A stretch of 64,000 nt of DNA. Source: Phragmites australis. Lineage: Eukaryota; Streptophyta; Magnoliopsida; Poales; Poaceae. Below are positions 55,076 to 64,000 of this stretch, in pieces. The notes under the pieces were generated by a model. That model did no database searches. It was not told the origin of the DNA and saw only the letters and a list, made by a program, of their open reading frames with translations. The stretch spans positions 19,447,501 through 19,511,500 of the forward strand of contig NC_084932.1 in the NCBI RefSeq assembly GCF_958298935.1, written 5' to 3'. Made by a program: the position numbers and the translations under genes. Within the stretch, counting starts at the first letter, position 1, and the number at the start of each line of letters is the position of its first letter.

Positions 55076-55464
55076 AACTTGTGGCCTCTGCAATGCATAG
55101 TCGAGGGTTCCACTATGTTTCCCGTGCCATGCAATGTGGGCTGTGATTAAATGTTAGTATAATACTCATAAAATGACGTATGAAATGTGTCTTTAAAGTA
55201 GATGGTAGGGTAATGATTTTACCTTTTACCATACGCGTTTGAGTCATGCGGGTCATACCTTTCCTTGTAGTGAGGGGGATTTTTATACCCTTTTTGATCT
55301 GTGTGCTGTGCCCTTTGGAGGGCAGCGAGTTTCGTACCCCTTCGGCACGGAGGCATTCAAGATGTCGGGGTACTCTTCCCGTTAGGTCATTTCAAATCCT
55401 TTTCACCCGGTGGAGTTTTCGGAAAACATCCCCATTGCGGGGGTTTTTGGAAGTCTATCTATTT
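55076..55464. other. LARD internal between repeat arrays
   Basis: No domain is recognised. It leads directly into the 28-30-bp minisatellite. Confidence 0.45.
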
Positions 55465-55975
55465 TGGCGGAGGTTTGGTAAAACTCTCCATTGTGTGGAG
55501 GTTTGGTAAAGCTCTCGATTTTGTTGGAGGTTTGGTAAGGCTCTCCGTTGTGCGGAGGTTTGGTAAAACTCTCCGTTGTGCGGAGGTTTGGTAAAGCTCT
55601 CCATTTTTGTCGGAGGTTTGGTAAGCTCTCTGTTGTGCAGAGGTTTGGTAAAGCTCTCCATTTTTGCCGAAGGTTTTGTAAAACTCTCTGTTTTTGTCGG
55701 ATGTTTTGTAAGGTTCTTCGTTTTCTCCAGAGGTTTTGTAAGGTTCTCCGTTTTTGCCAGAGGTTTTGTAAGGTTCTTCGTTTTTGTCAGAGGTTTTGTA
55801 AGTTTTGTAAGGTTCTCTGTTTTTGCCGGAGGTTTTGTAAGTTTTGTAAGGTTCTCTGTTTTTGCTGGAGGCTTTGTAAGACTCTCTGTTTTTCTGGAGA
55901 TTCGTAAGATTCTCCGTTTTTGTCGGAGGTTTTGTAAGACTCTCCATTTTTGTCGAAGGTTTTGTAAGGTTCCTT
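55465..55975. repeat. 28-30-bp minisatellite (about 17 units)
   Basis: Units are like ggaggtttggtaaaactctc plus ttgtgc in the left half, and like agaggttttgtaaggttctc plus gtttttgcc in the right half. The change of subtype is gradual. Both strands are largely free of stops through the array, which is a consequence of repetition. Confidence 0.88.
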
Positions 55976-55979
55976 GGCA

Positions 55980-56865
55980 TGTATTAATGCCGAGGGCCCT
56001 ACACACTATCGGAGCTACCCAATACCTTCCAGGAAACCTAGGCAGTCTTGCCTTCCAGGTGGCCTAGGCATGCTACACCTGCGATGTGTAGGCTTGTCGT
56101 GCTCCCGAGGAAATGCCCGTGGTGCACCGCAACACTATCCACTAGGGATGTGCCCTTGCGCGTGGCATTTATACCACCGAAGCTATGCAATACCTTCCAG
56201 GAAACCTAGGCTTGATGCCTTAGTGGTGACCTAGGCATGCTGCGCCTGTGGTATATAAGCATGTCGTGTAGAGAAGATTTCTTGCGATAGCATCCTTAGA
56301 GCATCGCATCCTCACATCAGGGCAGTCCCCTGATATGCGGTGTCCACACACTATCGAGGCTACACAATACCTTAGAGGAAACCTAGGTAGTCTTGCCTTA
56401 CAGGTGACCTAGGCATGCTACGCCCGCAGTGTGTGGGCTCCACTTCCTACCAGGGCAAAGCCTACCATCCGGGAAACCATTTTAGGTGACGTTGAGTTTA
56501 GGCAAGCAATGCTTACTGGTGTTTGGGCTTGTCATGCCTCCGAAGAAATCCCTCGGGGGCGCTGCAACTACATTACCAAGGAAGTCCCTTGATAACCGGC
56601 ATCTACACACTATCGAGGCTACACGATACCTTCCAGGAAACCTAGGCAGTCTTACCTTCTAGGTGACCTAGGCATGCTACGTTCGTAGTACGTGGGCTTG
56701 TCACGCCACCCAAAGATGTCCTACGGGTGGCGCCACAACACGGTCTATCAAGGAAATCCCTTGATACGTGGCAACTACACTTTCGAGGCTATACAATGCC
56801 TTCTAGGAAACCTGGCAGATCCGCCCCCAGGCGACCTAGGTATGATGCATCTATAGGAGTGTAGG
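55980..56865. repeat. Imperfect long repeats (five units, about 165-260 bp)
   Basis: Five blocks contain the core cactatcgaggctacacaat followed by accttccaggaaacctaggc and gtgacctaggcatgctacg, starting near 56006, 56171, 56347, 56607 and 56772. Spacers vary in length and carry related aagaaatccc and ttgtcgtgc stretches. Confidence 0.8.
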
Positions 56866-57189
56866 GATTTTGCATGGTTATACTAGCTAAGTTTTGATGT
56901 CTACTATTGGTAATAAGAACCTGATGGTAGTATGAAACATAGCTAGGTTATATAACTATTCATACTAAATGAGGATGTAACTTAAGTTCTACTGCTTCTA
57001 CCTAGTGGCTATTTATTGCAAAAGACTTCTAGCAGTAAGGTTGGAGGCCTCCAACATACTCTAACCTTGCTGTATGAAAGACGGATCACTAGGTAAACTA
57101 CTGATAATTAATAGTGGGTGCACCTTTGTAGGAATAAGGCCTCTATTGTGAGTCTTGGAGGCCTCGAAGCCTGTGGCTAGGACGGGAGA
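56866..57189. other. LARD internal, AT-rich stretch
   Basis: Nothing recognisable is present; the base composition is more AT-rich than its neighbours. Confidence 0.4.
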
Positions 57190-57375
57190 GGCAGTGCTTG
57201 ACCGCCTCAGACCTTAGCCGTTGTCCGGCCCCAGAGGTAATCCATCCGGAGCCTGGCGACAGCATGTTGGAGGCATAGTCGAAGGTTAGTTGGGAGAGGT
57301 GGTCCTCGATCGCCTCGGCCTTAGCCGCTGCCCGGCTCCGGAGGTACTCCATCCGGAGCCTGGCGACAGCGTGTC
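57190..57375. repeat. Two outlying units of the 108-bp repeat
   Basis: Two diverged units with the gagaggNggtcctcgatcgcc and ggagcctggcgacagc motifs lie next to the gag remnant, about 2.1 kb from the main array. The minus strand reads MEYLRSRAAAK, matching the minus reading of the main array (SRAAAKGRGGRG). Confidence 0.75.
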
Positions 57376-58370
57376 CCTGACTCAGTTCTTGTTGCTGGAT
57401 ATGGTACCGTTGGTAGTAGGGTTGGTAGTGACGGTGCAGGGTTGAGGGGCAAGGGATTTGCCTTGCCCCAGTCCTCCGTACCCTACGTCGTCCTTTCTGG
57501 CTCCTTCCACGGCCAGAAATTCTGCTTGCTTTTTGAGGTATTCCACCTGGAAGGTCATGAGGGTGCGACAGTCATTGGTGTTGTGGCCGTGCCCTGGTCT
57601 GTGCAGGATGCATCTGTGTTCCTCTGAGGGCATCAGAGCTTGGAGTTGTTATTGGGGTCACCGCCGAAGGCGGTGTGTCTCGGAGCCTGTAGTTTCCGCA
57701 GGGTCTCCTTCCCCTTTGGGAGATCATCGAGGCTGCCCGGTGAACCGTCTTTTAGAGCCAAAGTGGTTATGACTATGCCTCCTTGGACGAGGTGGGCTAG
57801 GGGTTCTGTGTGCGTGGTTGGCGTTGCGAGGGCGGCGTCGGAGGCACTGGCGGGGTCCGCGTACTTTGGAGCCCTCTGTTTCCTTGGAACCCTCTTTCGC
57901 CTGAGGGGCCTAAGGAGGGCGTTGGGTGGACAGAATTTTCAAAGATGTTGGCTTGCTCAGGGTATCCCAGGTGTGGTCGAAGGGGATACCTGGGGACCAA
58001 GCCTAGGTGGGAACACTCCTGGGTTGGACCACCCAGAACCACTAGAAGGTGGCCTGCTTGGCTGTGGCTTCGGCCGCGTCCTCTCTTGAGGTGGTGAGGT
58101 CTTTGTCGTGCAGAGGCTGGAGGGCCTCCGCGCCGTCTGGAGTTCTTGCACCAACCTAGGGTCCTGGGTTGGCCAAGGTTGGAGGAACACCGTCCCACAC
58201 GGCAGCAGGGCTAGAGCATGCATACAGTGCGTATGGCTGAGACAGCCATGCATATGGTTGCATGCTTGTAACGGTGGGTATGGCGGTTTTGACTATCACT
58301 TTGGTGGTTTTCCTGGTGGATTCCTACCTCTCTTAGCACTTCTGTGTTTGAATCCCCACATACGGTGCAC
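57376..58370 (-). pseudogene. Gag remnant of the LARD-like element
   Basis: The minus strand (57633-57382) encodes CILHRPGHGHNTNDCRTLMT, a C-x3-type H/C motif of the kind found at the gag C-terminus of grass Gypsy elements, then EYLKKQAEFLAVEGARKDDV. Upstream, 58200-57790 is open in parts and Pro/Arg-rich but shows no recognised gag core. This is the only protein-level clue to the family. Confidence 0.6.
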
Positions 58371-59332
58371 TGTTGGTGCAAGAGTTGGTCTTGCCCCAGC
58401 AAGTACGACGAGAATTTCTTCTAAGGAGGAGAATCAAGCTTGGAGACGAAGTTTAAGAGGAAGGAACACCACGAATGTATTTATGGTAGAAAAAATGGGT
58501 CGATCTGGGAGGAGTATCACAGCGTGACTTATTGTGTTATCACCCCTGTGTCTTTCTTCGCCATCTATCTCGTGTGCATCCCCTTCACAGGCGACCATGG
58601 CCCCCTATTTATAGGGCCATGCATAGCTTGGCATACAAGTTATCATAATGTACAAATATCTGGGACCCGACCGAATTACTAGGCCTTATCCTGGATAACT
58701 ACTTTCTACCCTATCTGGGAGACAAATATCCACCGTAGTAACTATCATGGTTCCTGCCCCTGAAGACGGTGAGCCGTCGCCAATTACGGCCTGGCGCAGC
58801 ACTGTCAGAGGTGTCAGGATAGCCTCCATTATGTCGGAGTGTCAGAGCGGCATCCATCAGCCTGGGCATTTAATGCCGGTCAGTTCCTTGTAGGCAAAGC
58901 ACGACCGGTGCTCCCCTTCTAGCAGATCTTTCCTAAGGCCTGCTGATTCACCTTGTAGCCTCTGGGAAGGTGGCCCGAGCAGCCCGAGCGGGGGCCTCAG
59001 GAGGCATGGCTCTGGGGGGTGAAGGCTTCGGGAGGCAGGACTTCGGAAGGTTGGGGCTTCAGGATGCTGAGGCTTCGAGGGACCGAGGGTTCAGGAGACT
59101 GAGGTCTAGGAAGGCTGAGCCTCGGGAGGCTAGGTTTTGGGAGGCTGAGCCTTCTGGAGGCCGAGCCGGTTAAGCCAAGGGAAGGTTTTGCAGGTACAAA
59201 GAGGTACTGCGAAGGGACCTGATGACTTCAGAGGTCGAGCCTTTAGCTGAGGGTCCGAAGATCAAGGCTCCGGAGGGACTTGGATAGTAATCTTCAACCA
59301 GTATCCTCAGGCTGGTTTATTTTCCCGCAACA
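58371..59332 (-). repeat. 5' LTR of the LARD-like element (962 bp)
   Basis: The edges are TGTTGGTGCAAGAG and TTTTCCCGCAACA. A minus-strand TATA box (cctataaatag) lies near 58604-58614. The sequence next to the LTR at 58350-58370 does not match a tRNA primer I recognise. Confidence 0.88.
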
Positions 59333-59709
59333 TATAATAATTAATGTCCATCATTAATATGGTGTCATTTGAACATATATATGCTGTCAAACCCCTGGTA
59401 GACTTCTTCCTTATCGCATACTCTCTACTAGAAGGTATCGTGTCATCTGAAGGTCTCTCACGCATCAACGACATAATCGGTTCTTGAAACTCGCCATTTG
59501 GGTTGATAACATGTTTGATGAAGAACCCGGTGATCTATTCTTGAATGGCATGTATTTCTGTAGGGAGTAACGCACTTGTGCGTTTTTTGAAGTGCTGCGT
59601 TTGAAGAATCGAAAGAATTAGTCCTTGAACACGTATAGAAATTGTAAAGAAGGCATCGATATGTAATTTCATAACTCACCATCATTAAACATAACAGCGT
59701 CTCCATCTC

Positions 59710-60840
59710 CGCTGAATGCGTGTATGAAAGTAAGAATATAGAACCTGCAGAAATTATTGTCGGGTGGCTGCCTCATATACTTTAAGAGGAAAGGATTCGT
59801 TAGTGGAATGAATTGAACATTTTTTATTTAGTAGGAAATACAAGATATGAATATTCCCGACGTACTGGAAAGTCGGTTTTTACATCATACTGCTTCCTGT
59901 ATGAAAAGTAGACAACACTCTTTCTTGTTGTATCTTGTGTACGCTATGTACGTGAATATGAATACCAATTTAACTTAGATGCAATTGATGTGAAGATTAA
60001 ATGATCGAGTTTACCTATTTAGCATGTCGATGAGGACTTGGTAAGTTGACTTATCTCTCTTTTGTGAGTCCAAGAGAATAATCTTGCTCAAGTCTGGGTG
60101 GATAACAAAAGGATCCAATAAAAGCTGTAGAAATATATCACCATAGCAAATTAGTGCTAGAATCGAGTTTCGAAATATATCACCATAGCAAATTAGTGCT
60201 AGAATCGAGTTTCCTATAAAAGTATAACGCCCTGGTGCACAAACATGTACTCAAAGCTATAGAGTAAGAGTAAGAAGGTCTTGTGTTGGTGGTGAAGCAG
60301 ACACTTCAATAAGTAGTCCTCGGTGAAGTCTGGATTCGTTCGTACAAGTTCCTTGTTTACAAGCCCAGGATCGATGAATCCTACTTTATTATCTAATTCT
60401 TGTATGCATGTATGGATCTCCATTCTACAAAAGAGAGAAGTTAGCCATGCAATTTCAAGGTACCAGATCATATAATGTGAATTATATACATAAGTCACTT
60501 ATAGTCTATGGATTATGAACACGTCGAGGCCATCTTCCTAGTACAATTCATACAACCACTCGAATTTCACCTAGAAGAAGTTGTCCCCATTGAGAAAATA
60601 TTCATCTCTGTATCTTACGAGGAATGCCTCTATACCCTGCCTGGACAGCTCCAAGTATCACAGGTGTAATCGATGCATTTGAGTTGAAAGGTTATTTTCT
60701 ATATCTGGTTTGACCAAAGCTTTGCCCAACTTAAACGGCCATCTAGCATCCAACTTTGGGATTTTCGCTCCCACAACAAGTTGTGCTAGTTGATCTACTG
60801 TTAATCTAGAATTAGCCAGGAACTTTCTATGGTGCAGTTG
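59710..60840 (-). pseudogene. CACTA-associated C48 (Ulp1-like) peptidase ORF relic
   Basis: The minus strand reads, in order, PKLDARWPFKLGKALVKPDI, LSTQMHRLHL, EAFLVRYRDEYFLNGDNFF, VKFEWLYELY, NPDFTEDYLLKCLLHHQHKT, FLLLLYSFEY, HPDLSKIILLDSQKRDKSTY and RQPPDNNFCRFYILTFIHAF. This is the layout of the Ulp1-type ORF common in grass CACTA elements. NFCRF matches the region of the catalytic Cys; the catalytic His region (FEYHW-type) is changed here (FEYMF). Several stops and intron-like gaps separate the blocks, so it is inactive. Confidence 0.75.
60130..60212. repeat. About 41-bp tandem duplication inside the peptidase relic
   Basis: The unit gaaatatatcaccatagcaa plus ttagtgctagaatcgagttt occurs twice in a row between two coding blocks. 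Confidence 0.85.
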
Positions 60841-61420
60841 GCTCCCCTACTGGTGAGACCTCCATGATGACAAATCGTCCCGTAGGCATCTTCGAGGGAT
60901 CTTGGACACGATGCCGCTCTTGGGATTACTCATTGTTGTGACCCTCCGAAGCATCAGGCATCTACACATAAGTGAAAAAATTATTGAGAACCTATACGGC
61001 CATATGTACAACAGATGCATTCATCTACTTATGAATTACCTCATCACCTCCACTGGCATTTGTTTAGTCCAGGTTGAGGTAGTTGCTCAGGCTAACTTCT
61101 TCAATGTTTGATGGTGGCACATCTCCTTCCAGCACCTGGGCCGGATCGGAGGAGCCACTTTCCTGAGTGTTCTGCATGCAATGAGGATGAGCGGTTGGTG
61201 ATGCCATCCCTTCCTAAGTATTCTGCATACGATGATGATGAACGGTTGAGTGTTCTGCAGATAGATAGCTAATGAAGGAGGGAGATAGAGAAAAAGCTGA
61301 CTAGGGAGGGAGAAAGGTTGGCGAAACAGTGAGATAACCAGGAGGGAGTCGATAGAGAGAATGCATACACATACAATATTATAAATGACTACATTATGAC
61401 CACATTTAACCAAAAAAATT
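60841..61420 (-). pseudogene. Upstream part of the CACTA ORF (weak)
   Basis: Minus-strand pieces such as SGSSDPAQVLEGDVPPSNIE and MPTGRFVIMEVSPVGEPTAP look like the disordered N-terminal part of the peptidase ORF. A short internal duplication (HPHCMQNTQE-type, 61150-61260) is present. Assignment rests on position. Confidence 0.4.
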
Positions 61421-63000
61421 ACATTGCCATGACCACAAGTGACACATTGATCTTAGGCCACAATCAAGAAAAGTTAACCATTTCTTATTGGAACTGCCCG
61501 ACTAAGCACCTAAAGCATGATTACTAACTCTTTTCTTGATTGAACTACCTAACTGAAAACAAACAACCTAAAGCATCAGCTTTGCCTAACCTTCTACTTT
61601 CTGTGGTGAGAATACCTCTATCATTTCTCAATTTAGGGTAGTCCCAAATAAAACAAGTCACATCATCTTACATAGCAAAATAATGATGATTAAAACCAGA
61701 ACTAGAATTATGATATCTTTACATGTGAAATCACACTTCTTCTCCTTATTTTCAATGTTAGCCAATTTTAACGTGGCTTGGATGACTTGACTGTTTTATG
61801 CCACAATAACTTCATGTTTGGACTTGTATCCTTTGTAACATGCTCTTTTTAATCCATTAACTTGTGCATGGTATGCACCCAACTGGAGAACACTCCACTT
61901 TACCGACCATGATAGATAACATACCATGTCATAGCAATCCTAAATTTCGGAAAATATGCATGAGTAGATAGGTAAACTATATATTTCTTAGTACAGTCAT
62001 AAAATATGATAGGTAAACCAACTTTAAAAACTTGGGGTCCATTGCAACTTGTGAATATTTCAGTAATCTTGCTATAAACTGGTGACTGTAGTAGTTTTTT
62101 TAATTCATCAACTGACAGTAGGAGCTTCGTCAACGTCCATTACTAATTTACTATAACAAATAATACAGCTATATTTAGCTAAACTGGAAATTGACTCTTT
62201 GTATATATAGTTTTAATAGAATACCAGTACATGAATCTATGCATTCTCTGAAGTTCAAATATTTGAGCCACAGAGTACAGAATCGTTATAGAGCTAAACT
62301 GAGAGTTGAAATTAGAAAAAGAACTTACAAAACTCTAACTGACATGTATTGTTCTCAATACAGATCGAGTGCAAATGGTATCGACGGCAGTGGAATCTCT
62401 ACACGGCTGTAATGGGCCGAAAAAAGAAGTCAAATTAACCACTCATGTCAAACTAGCCTTCATATGCAGCAGAGGGCCTCTATCTACTGAGTCAGACGCA
62501 GTTCGTGCACCAACATCGCCGCACTAGACAGAATAACCTGGTCGACGAAGTAAAAACCGAATTAACCACTCGTGTCACAGCAGCCTTCCTACGTATGAAA
62601 GCCATACCATTTTGCTTATTATTCTGAAACGACATTTGCCACATACCTTTTACAGGCAGAACATATGGGCATGCCATACTAGTCCTAGAGCAGTGCCTGG
62701 ATGAATTACGTCGAGGGCATGGACCAGATTCTGGAAATTTCTTGCTAGGGACAAAGTATGCAAAGTACACAACTGGACTCAGGAAGCGATAGAAATGGAG
62801 TAACTATATCAGAGATGAAGCTATTGTCGAAAACAGGTTAAGACACGGAAGTGTAGCGTGGAAAGAAGACATGTTGAACACTGAACATCAATCAGTCTAA
62901 TTTGCAAATGAGTTGAACATTACACATAACTTTCTTCATACAAATCACCCTAATGAACCTTCTGTCACAATCACTCAACGCAGAATAGGAATCCATATCA
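61421..63000. other. CACTA internal, no recognised gene
   Basis: AT-rich DNA in which I recognise no transposase or other domain on either strand. Confidence 0.4.
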
Positions 63001-63660
63001 TTGGTGCTTCGGTTTCATGTTAAAGATCCAGAGAAGACTTCAGCACATCCACAATCCGGAGGGGGATGAGCGGGTGGCGTACCTCAACAGAGATGGGGGT
63101 GGGCGACAGGTTGGGGTTGACGGATTGGGGTCAAAGACGAGGTTGATGCCGCAGCGACAGCTTGAGGATGAGCATGGTTGTTGGGGATGCAGCGCGGGGC
63201 GACAAGGTGGCGCAGGCTCCAGGGATGAGGACTGGGACGGCGATGTCAGGGAGGCTCCAGGGTGGTAGGCGAGTCAGCAGCTGCAGGAGGACATAGACGG
63301 TGGGACCGGGCAGTGCTTTGGGAGGGGGTGGCTCTCCAAGTGGCAGGGATGGTAGGGCCGGCGGCACTCCGGGGAGGGGGCGTCGGGGACGATGGGGCTC
63401 CAAGGAAGGCGGCGTCCGGGACGAGGACGGTGGTGTCGAGGATGGGGGCCTCGAGGATGGCAGCGTCGAGGATGGCAGCGTCGAGGAGGCAGGTGAATCG
63501 GTGGTAGCAGGAAGGGGAAGAGATCGATGGAGGCATCGTTGTCGGGGAGGAAGGCGAAAGTTTTCTAAATGTTGGGGAGGCTTAGGGGAGTATTGCTTTA
63601 TGGGGGGGGGGGGGTTTCACAGCCAGCTCAAGGGTGCCCCGAAAGTGAAAGGGAAGCTTT
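63001..63660 (-). other. GC-rich segment with 15-bp repeats, possible first exon of the CACTA ORF
   Basis: A minus-strand frame starts MPPSISSPSCYHRFTCLLDA at 63536 and includes AAILDAAILEAPILD, made by a 15-bp repeat (gtcgaggatggcagc). Strand and position fit a first exon, but no domain supports it. A 13-bp G run is near 63602. Confidence 0.35.
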
Positions 63661-63765
63661 AGTGTCGGCACAAAGGTTGAACCGGTAGTGAAAGGGCGCT
63701 TCACTGCCGGCACATAAGGTCCACAGGTAGTGAAACCCCTACCACTACCGGCTGAGGTGGGAGCA
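63655..63765. repeat. CACTA subterminal repeats near the right end
   Basis: The motifs gtcggcacaaaggttgaacc, ggtagtgaaa, ttcactgccggcaca and accactaccggct recur in both orientations, matching the style of 43547-43810. The terminus itself must lie right of 64000. Confidence 0.6.
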
Positions 63766-64000
63766 AAAAAAAATTGGTGCTACACGTAGGAGCGTCGAAC
63801 CCACGACCTCTGCACCGAGTCCGAACAAACAAACCACTGTGGTACTCAAGTGTATTCGGCTTAGATGGAACTGAGCAGCTTTATTAAGATTCGGTTAAGC
63901 TCCAATTAATCACCAAGCCCAAATATTCTTTATTTTAATTTCAACTTGCTATATACCAAAATTTCATACCTACAGTTTGCTATGTACCTAAAATTTATGG
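63766..64000. other. Right edge, no gene seen
   Basis: Noncoding DNA, probably still inside the CACTA element. Confidence 0.4.

Larger units (their letters stand above)
43987..59337 (-). mobile_element. Large non-autonomous LTR element (LARD-like), 15.3 kb with nested inserts
   Basis: Similar LTRs lie at 43992-44896 and 58371-59332; flanks are tatag (43987-43991) and tataa (59333-59337), a 4/5 target duplication. A purine-rich tract on the minus strand (GAGAATGAGGGGGTAC) abuts the left LTR, and the TATA box (cctataaatag) and gag remnant are on the minus strand, so the 5' end is at the right. No protease, RT, RNase H or integrase could be read. Subtracting two nested solo LTRs leaves about 8.1 kb. 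It sits within the CACTA element. Confidence 0.85.
43547..64000 (-). mobile_element. CACTA (En/Spm-type) DNA transposon, right end outside the window
   Basis: The left terminus begins CACTACTATACAAAACCC, followed by subterminal repeats around cNgccggNagtga. Similar subterminal repeats appear near the right edge of the window (63655-63760) but no terminal inverted repeat is reached by 64000. A minus-strand C48-peptidase-type ORF, common in grass CACTA elements, lies at 59710-60840. A large LTR element (43992-59332) is inserted between. No TNP2-type transposase could be recognised. Confidence 0.72.

Noticed and set aside
55465..55975. CRISPR-like regular repeat
   Set aside because: Units are contiguous with no unique spacers and the genome is a plant; it is a minisatellite.
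55455..56006. Open frames of 170-180 codons on the minus strand (TKPPAKTENLTKL type)
   Set aside because: They come from the 28-30-bp minisatellite, which is open in several frames by composition.
60898..61111. Plus-strand frame near the CACTA peptidase
   Set aside because: It is opposite to the recognisable peptidase blocks and shows no domain.

Overview
The window looks like nuclear DNA from a grass, probably a panicoid. The evidence is a Xa21-type (LRR-XII) receptor-kinase relic with a non-RD kinase and one GT-AG intron, Sirevirus-type Copia elements, a Tat-lineage Gypsy element with two RNase H domains, a CACTA transposon, and very short LTR elements of the kind known from grasses. The species cannot be named from sequence alone. 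I found no intact cellular gene, no rRNA or tRNA gene and no CRISPR array.

Layout. 1-2262: the 5' end of a minus-strand Copia element (gag start, primer site, LTR). 2263-9437: a broken LRR receptor-kinase gene interrupted by a small gag-only LTR element (4589-6154) and by a solo LTR (6388-8261). 9438-10558: its 3' flank with another solo LTR (9843-10475). 10559-20628: a nearly complete minus-strand Sirevirus-like Copia element whose 5' LTR is cut off. 20629-23150: a foldback MITE, the 5' flank of a second receptor-kinase copy carrying a roughly 280-bp SMART/TRIM element, and the first 101 codons of that copy. 23151-24045: the LTR and 3' end of another minus-strand Copia element, which cuts the second kinase copy. 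24046-35345: a GC-rich minus-strand Tat-lineage Gypsy element with gag, protease, RT, RNase H, archaeal-type RNase H and integrase, plus a long spliced ORF on the opposite strand; its 3' LTR is missing. 35346-43546: the tail of one Sirevirus, an LTR, and the body of a second Sirevirus on the plus strand. 43547 to the right edge: a CACTA transposon containing a C48-peptidase ORF relic, split by a roughly 15.3-kb non-autonomous LTR element (43992-59332). That large element contains two long solo LTRs and three families of tandem repeats.

How it fits together. The region is a stack of nested insertions. Several events are fixed by target-site duplications: gacct at 4584/6155, ctgcc at 9838/10476, ggtca at 45567/49647 and agaac at 50642/53822. 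The receptor-kinase gene keeps its reading frame across both of its insertions when the inserts and one target copy are subtracted. Most reading frames carry in-frame stops, and those that can be compared with a paralogue or family consensus look like C-to-T changes, as expected of old methylated DNA.

The least ordinary features are the spliced antisense ORF of the Tat element, the second antisense-type ORF and promoter in the large non-autonomous element, the 108-bp repeat array that stays open for 36-residue units, and a shared GTACTGTTCACC/CCGAGCAC repeat vocabulary in LTRs of two different elements.
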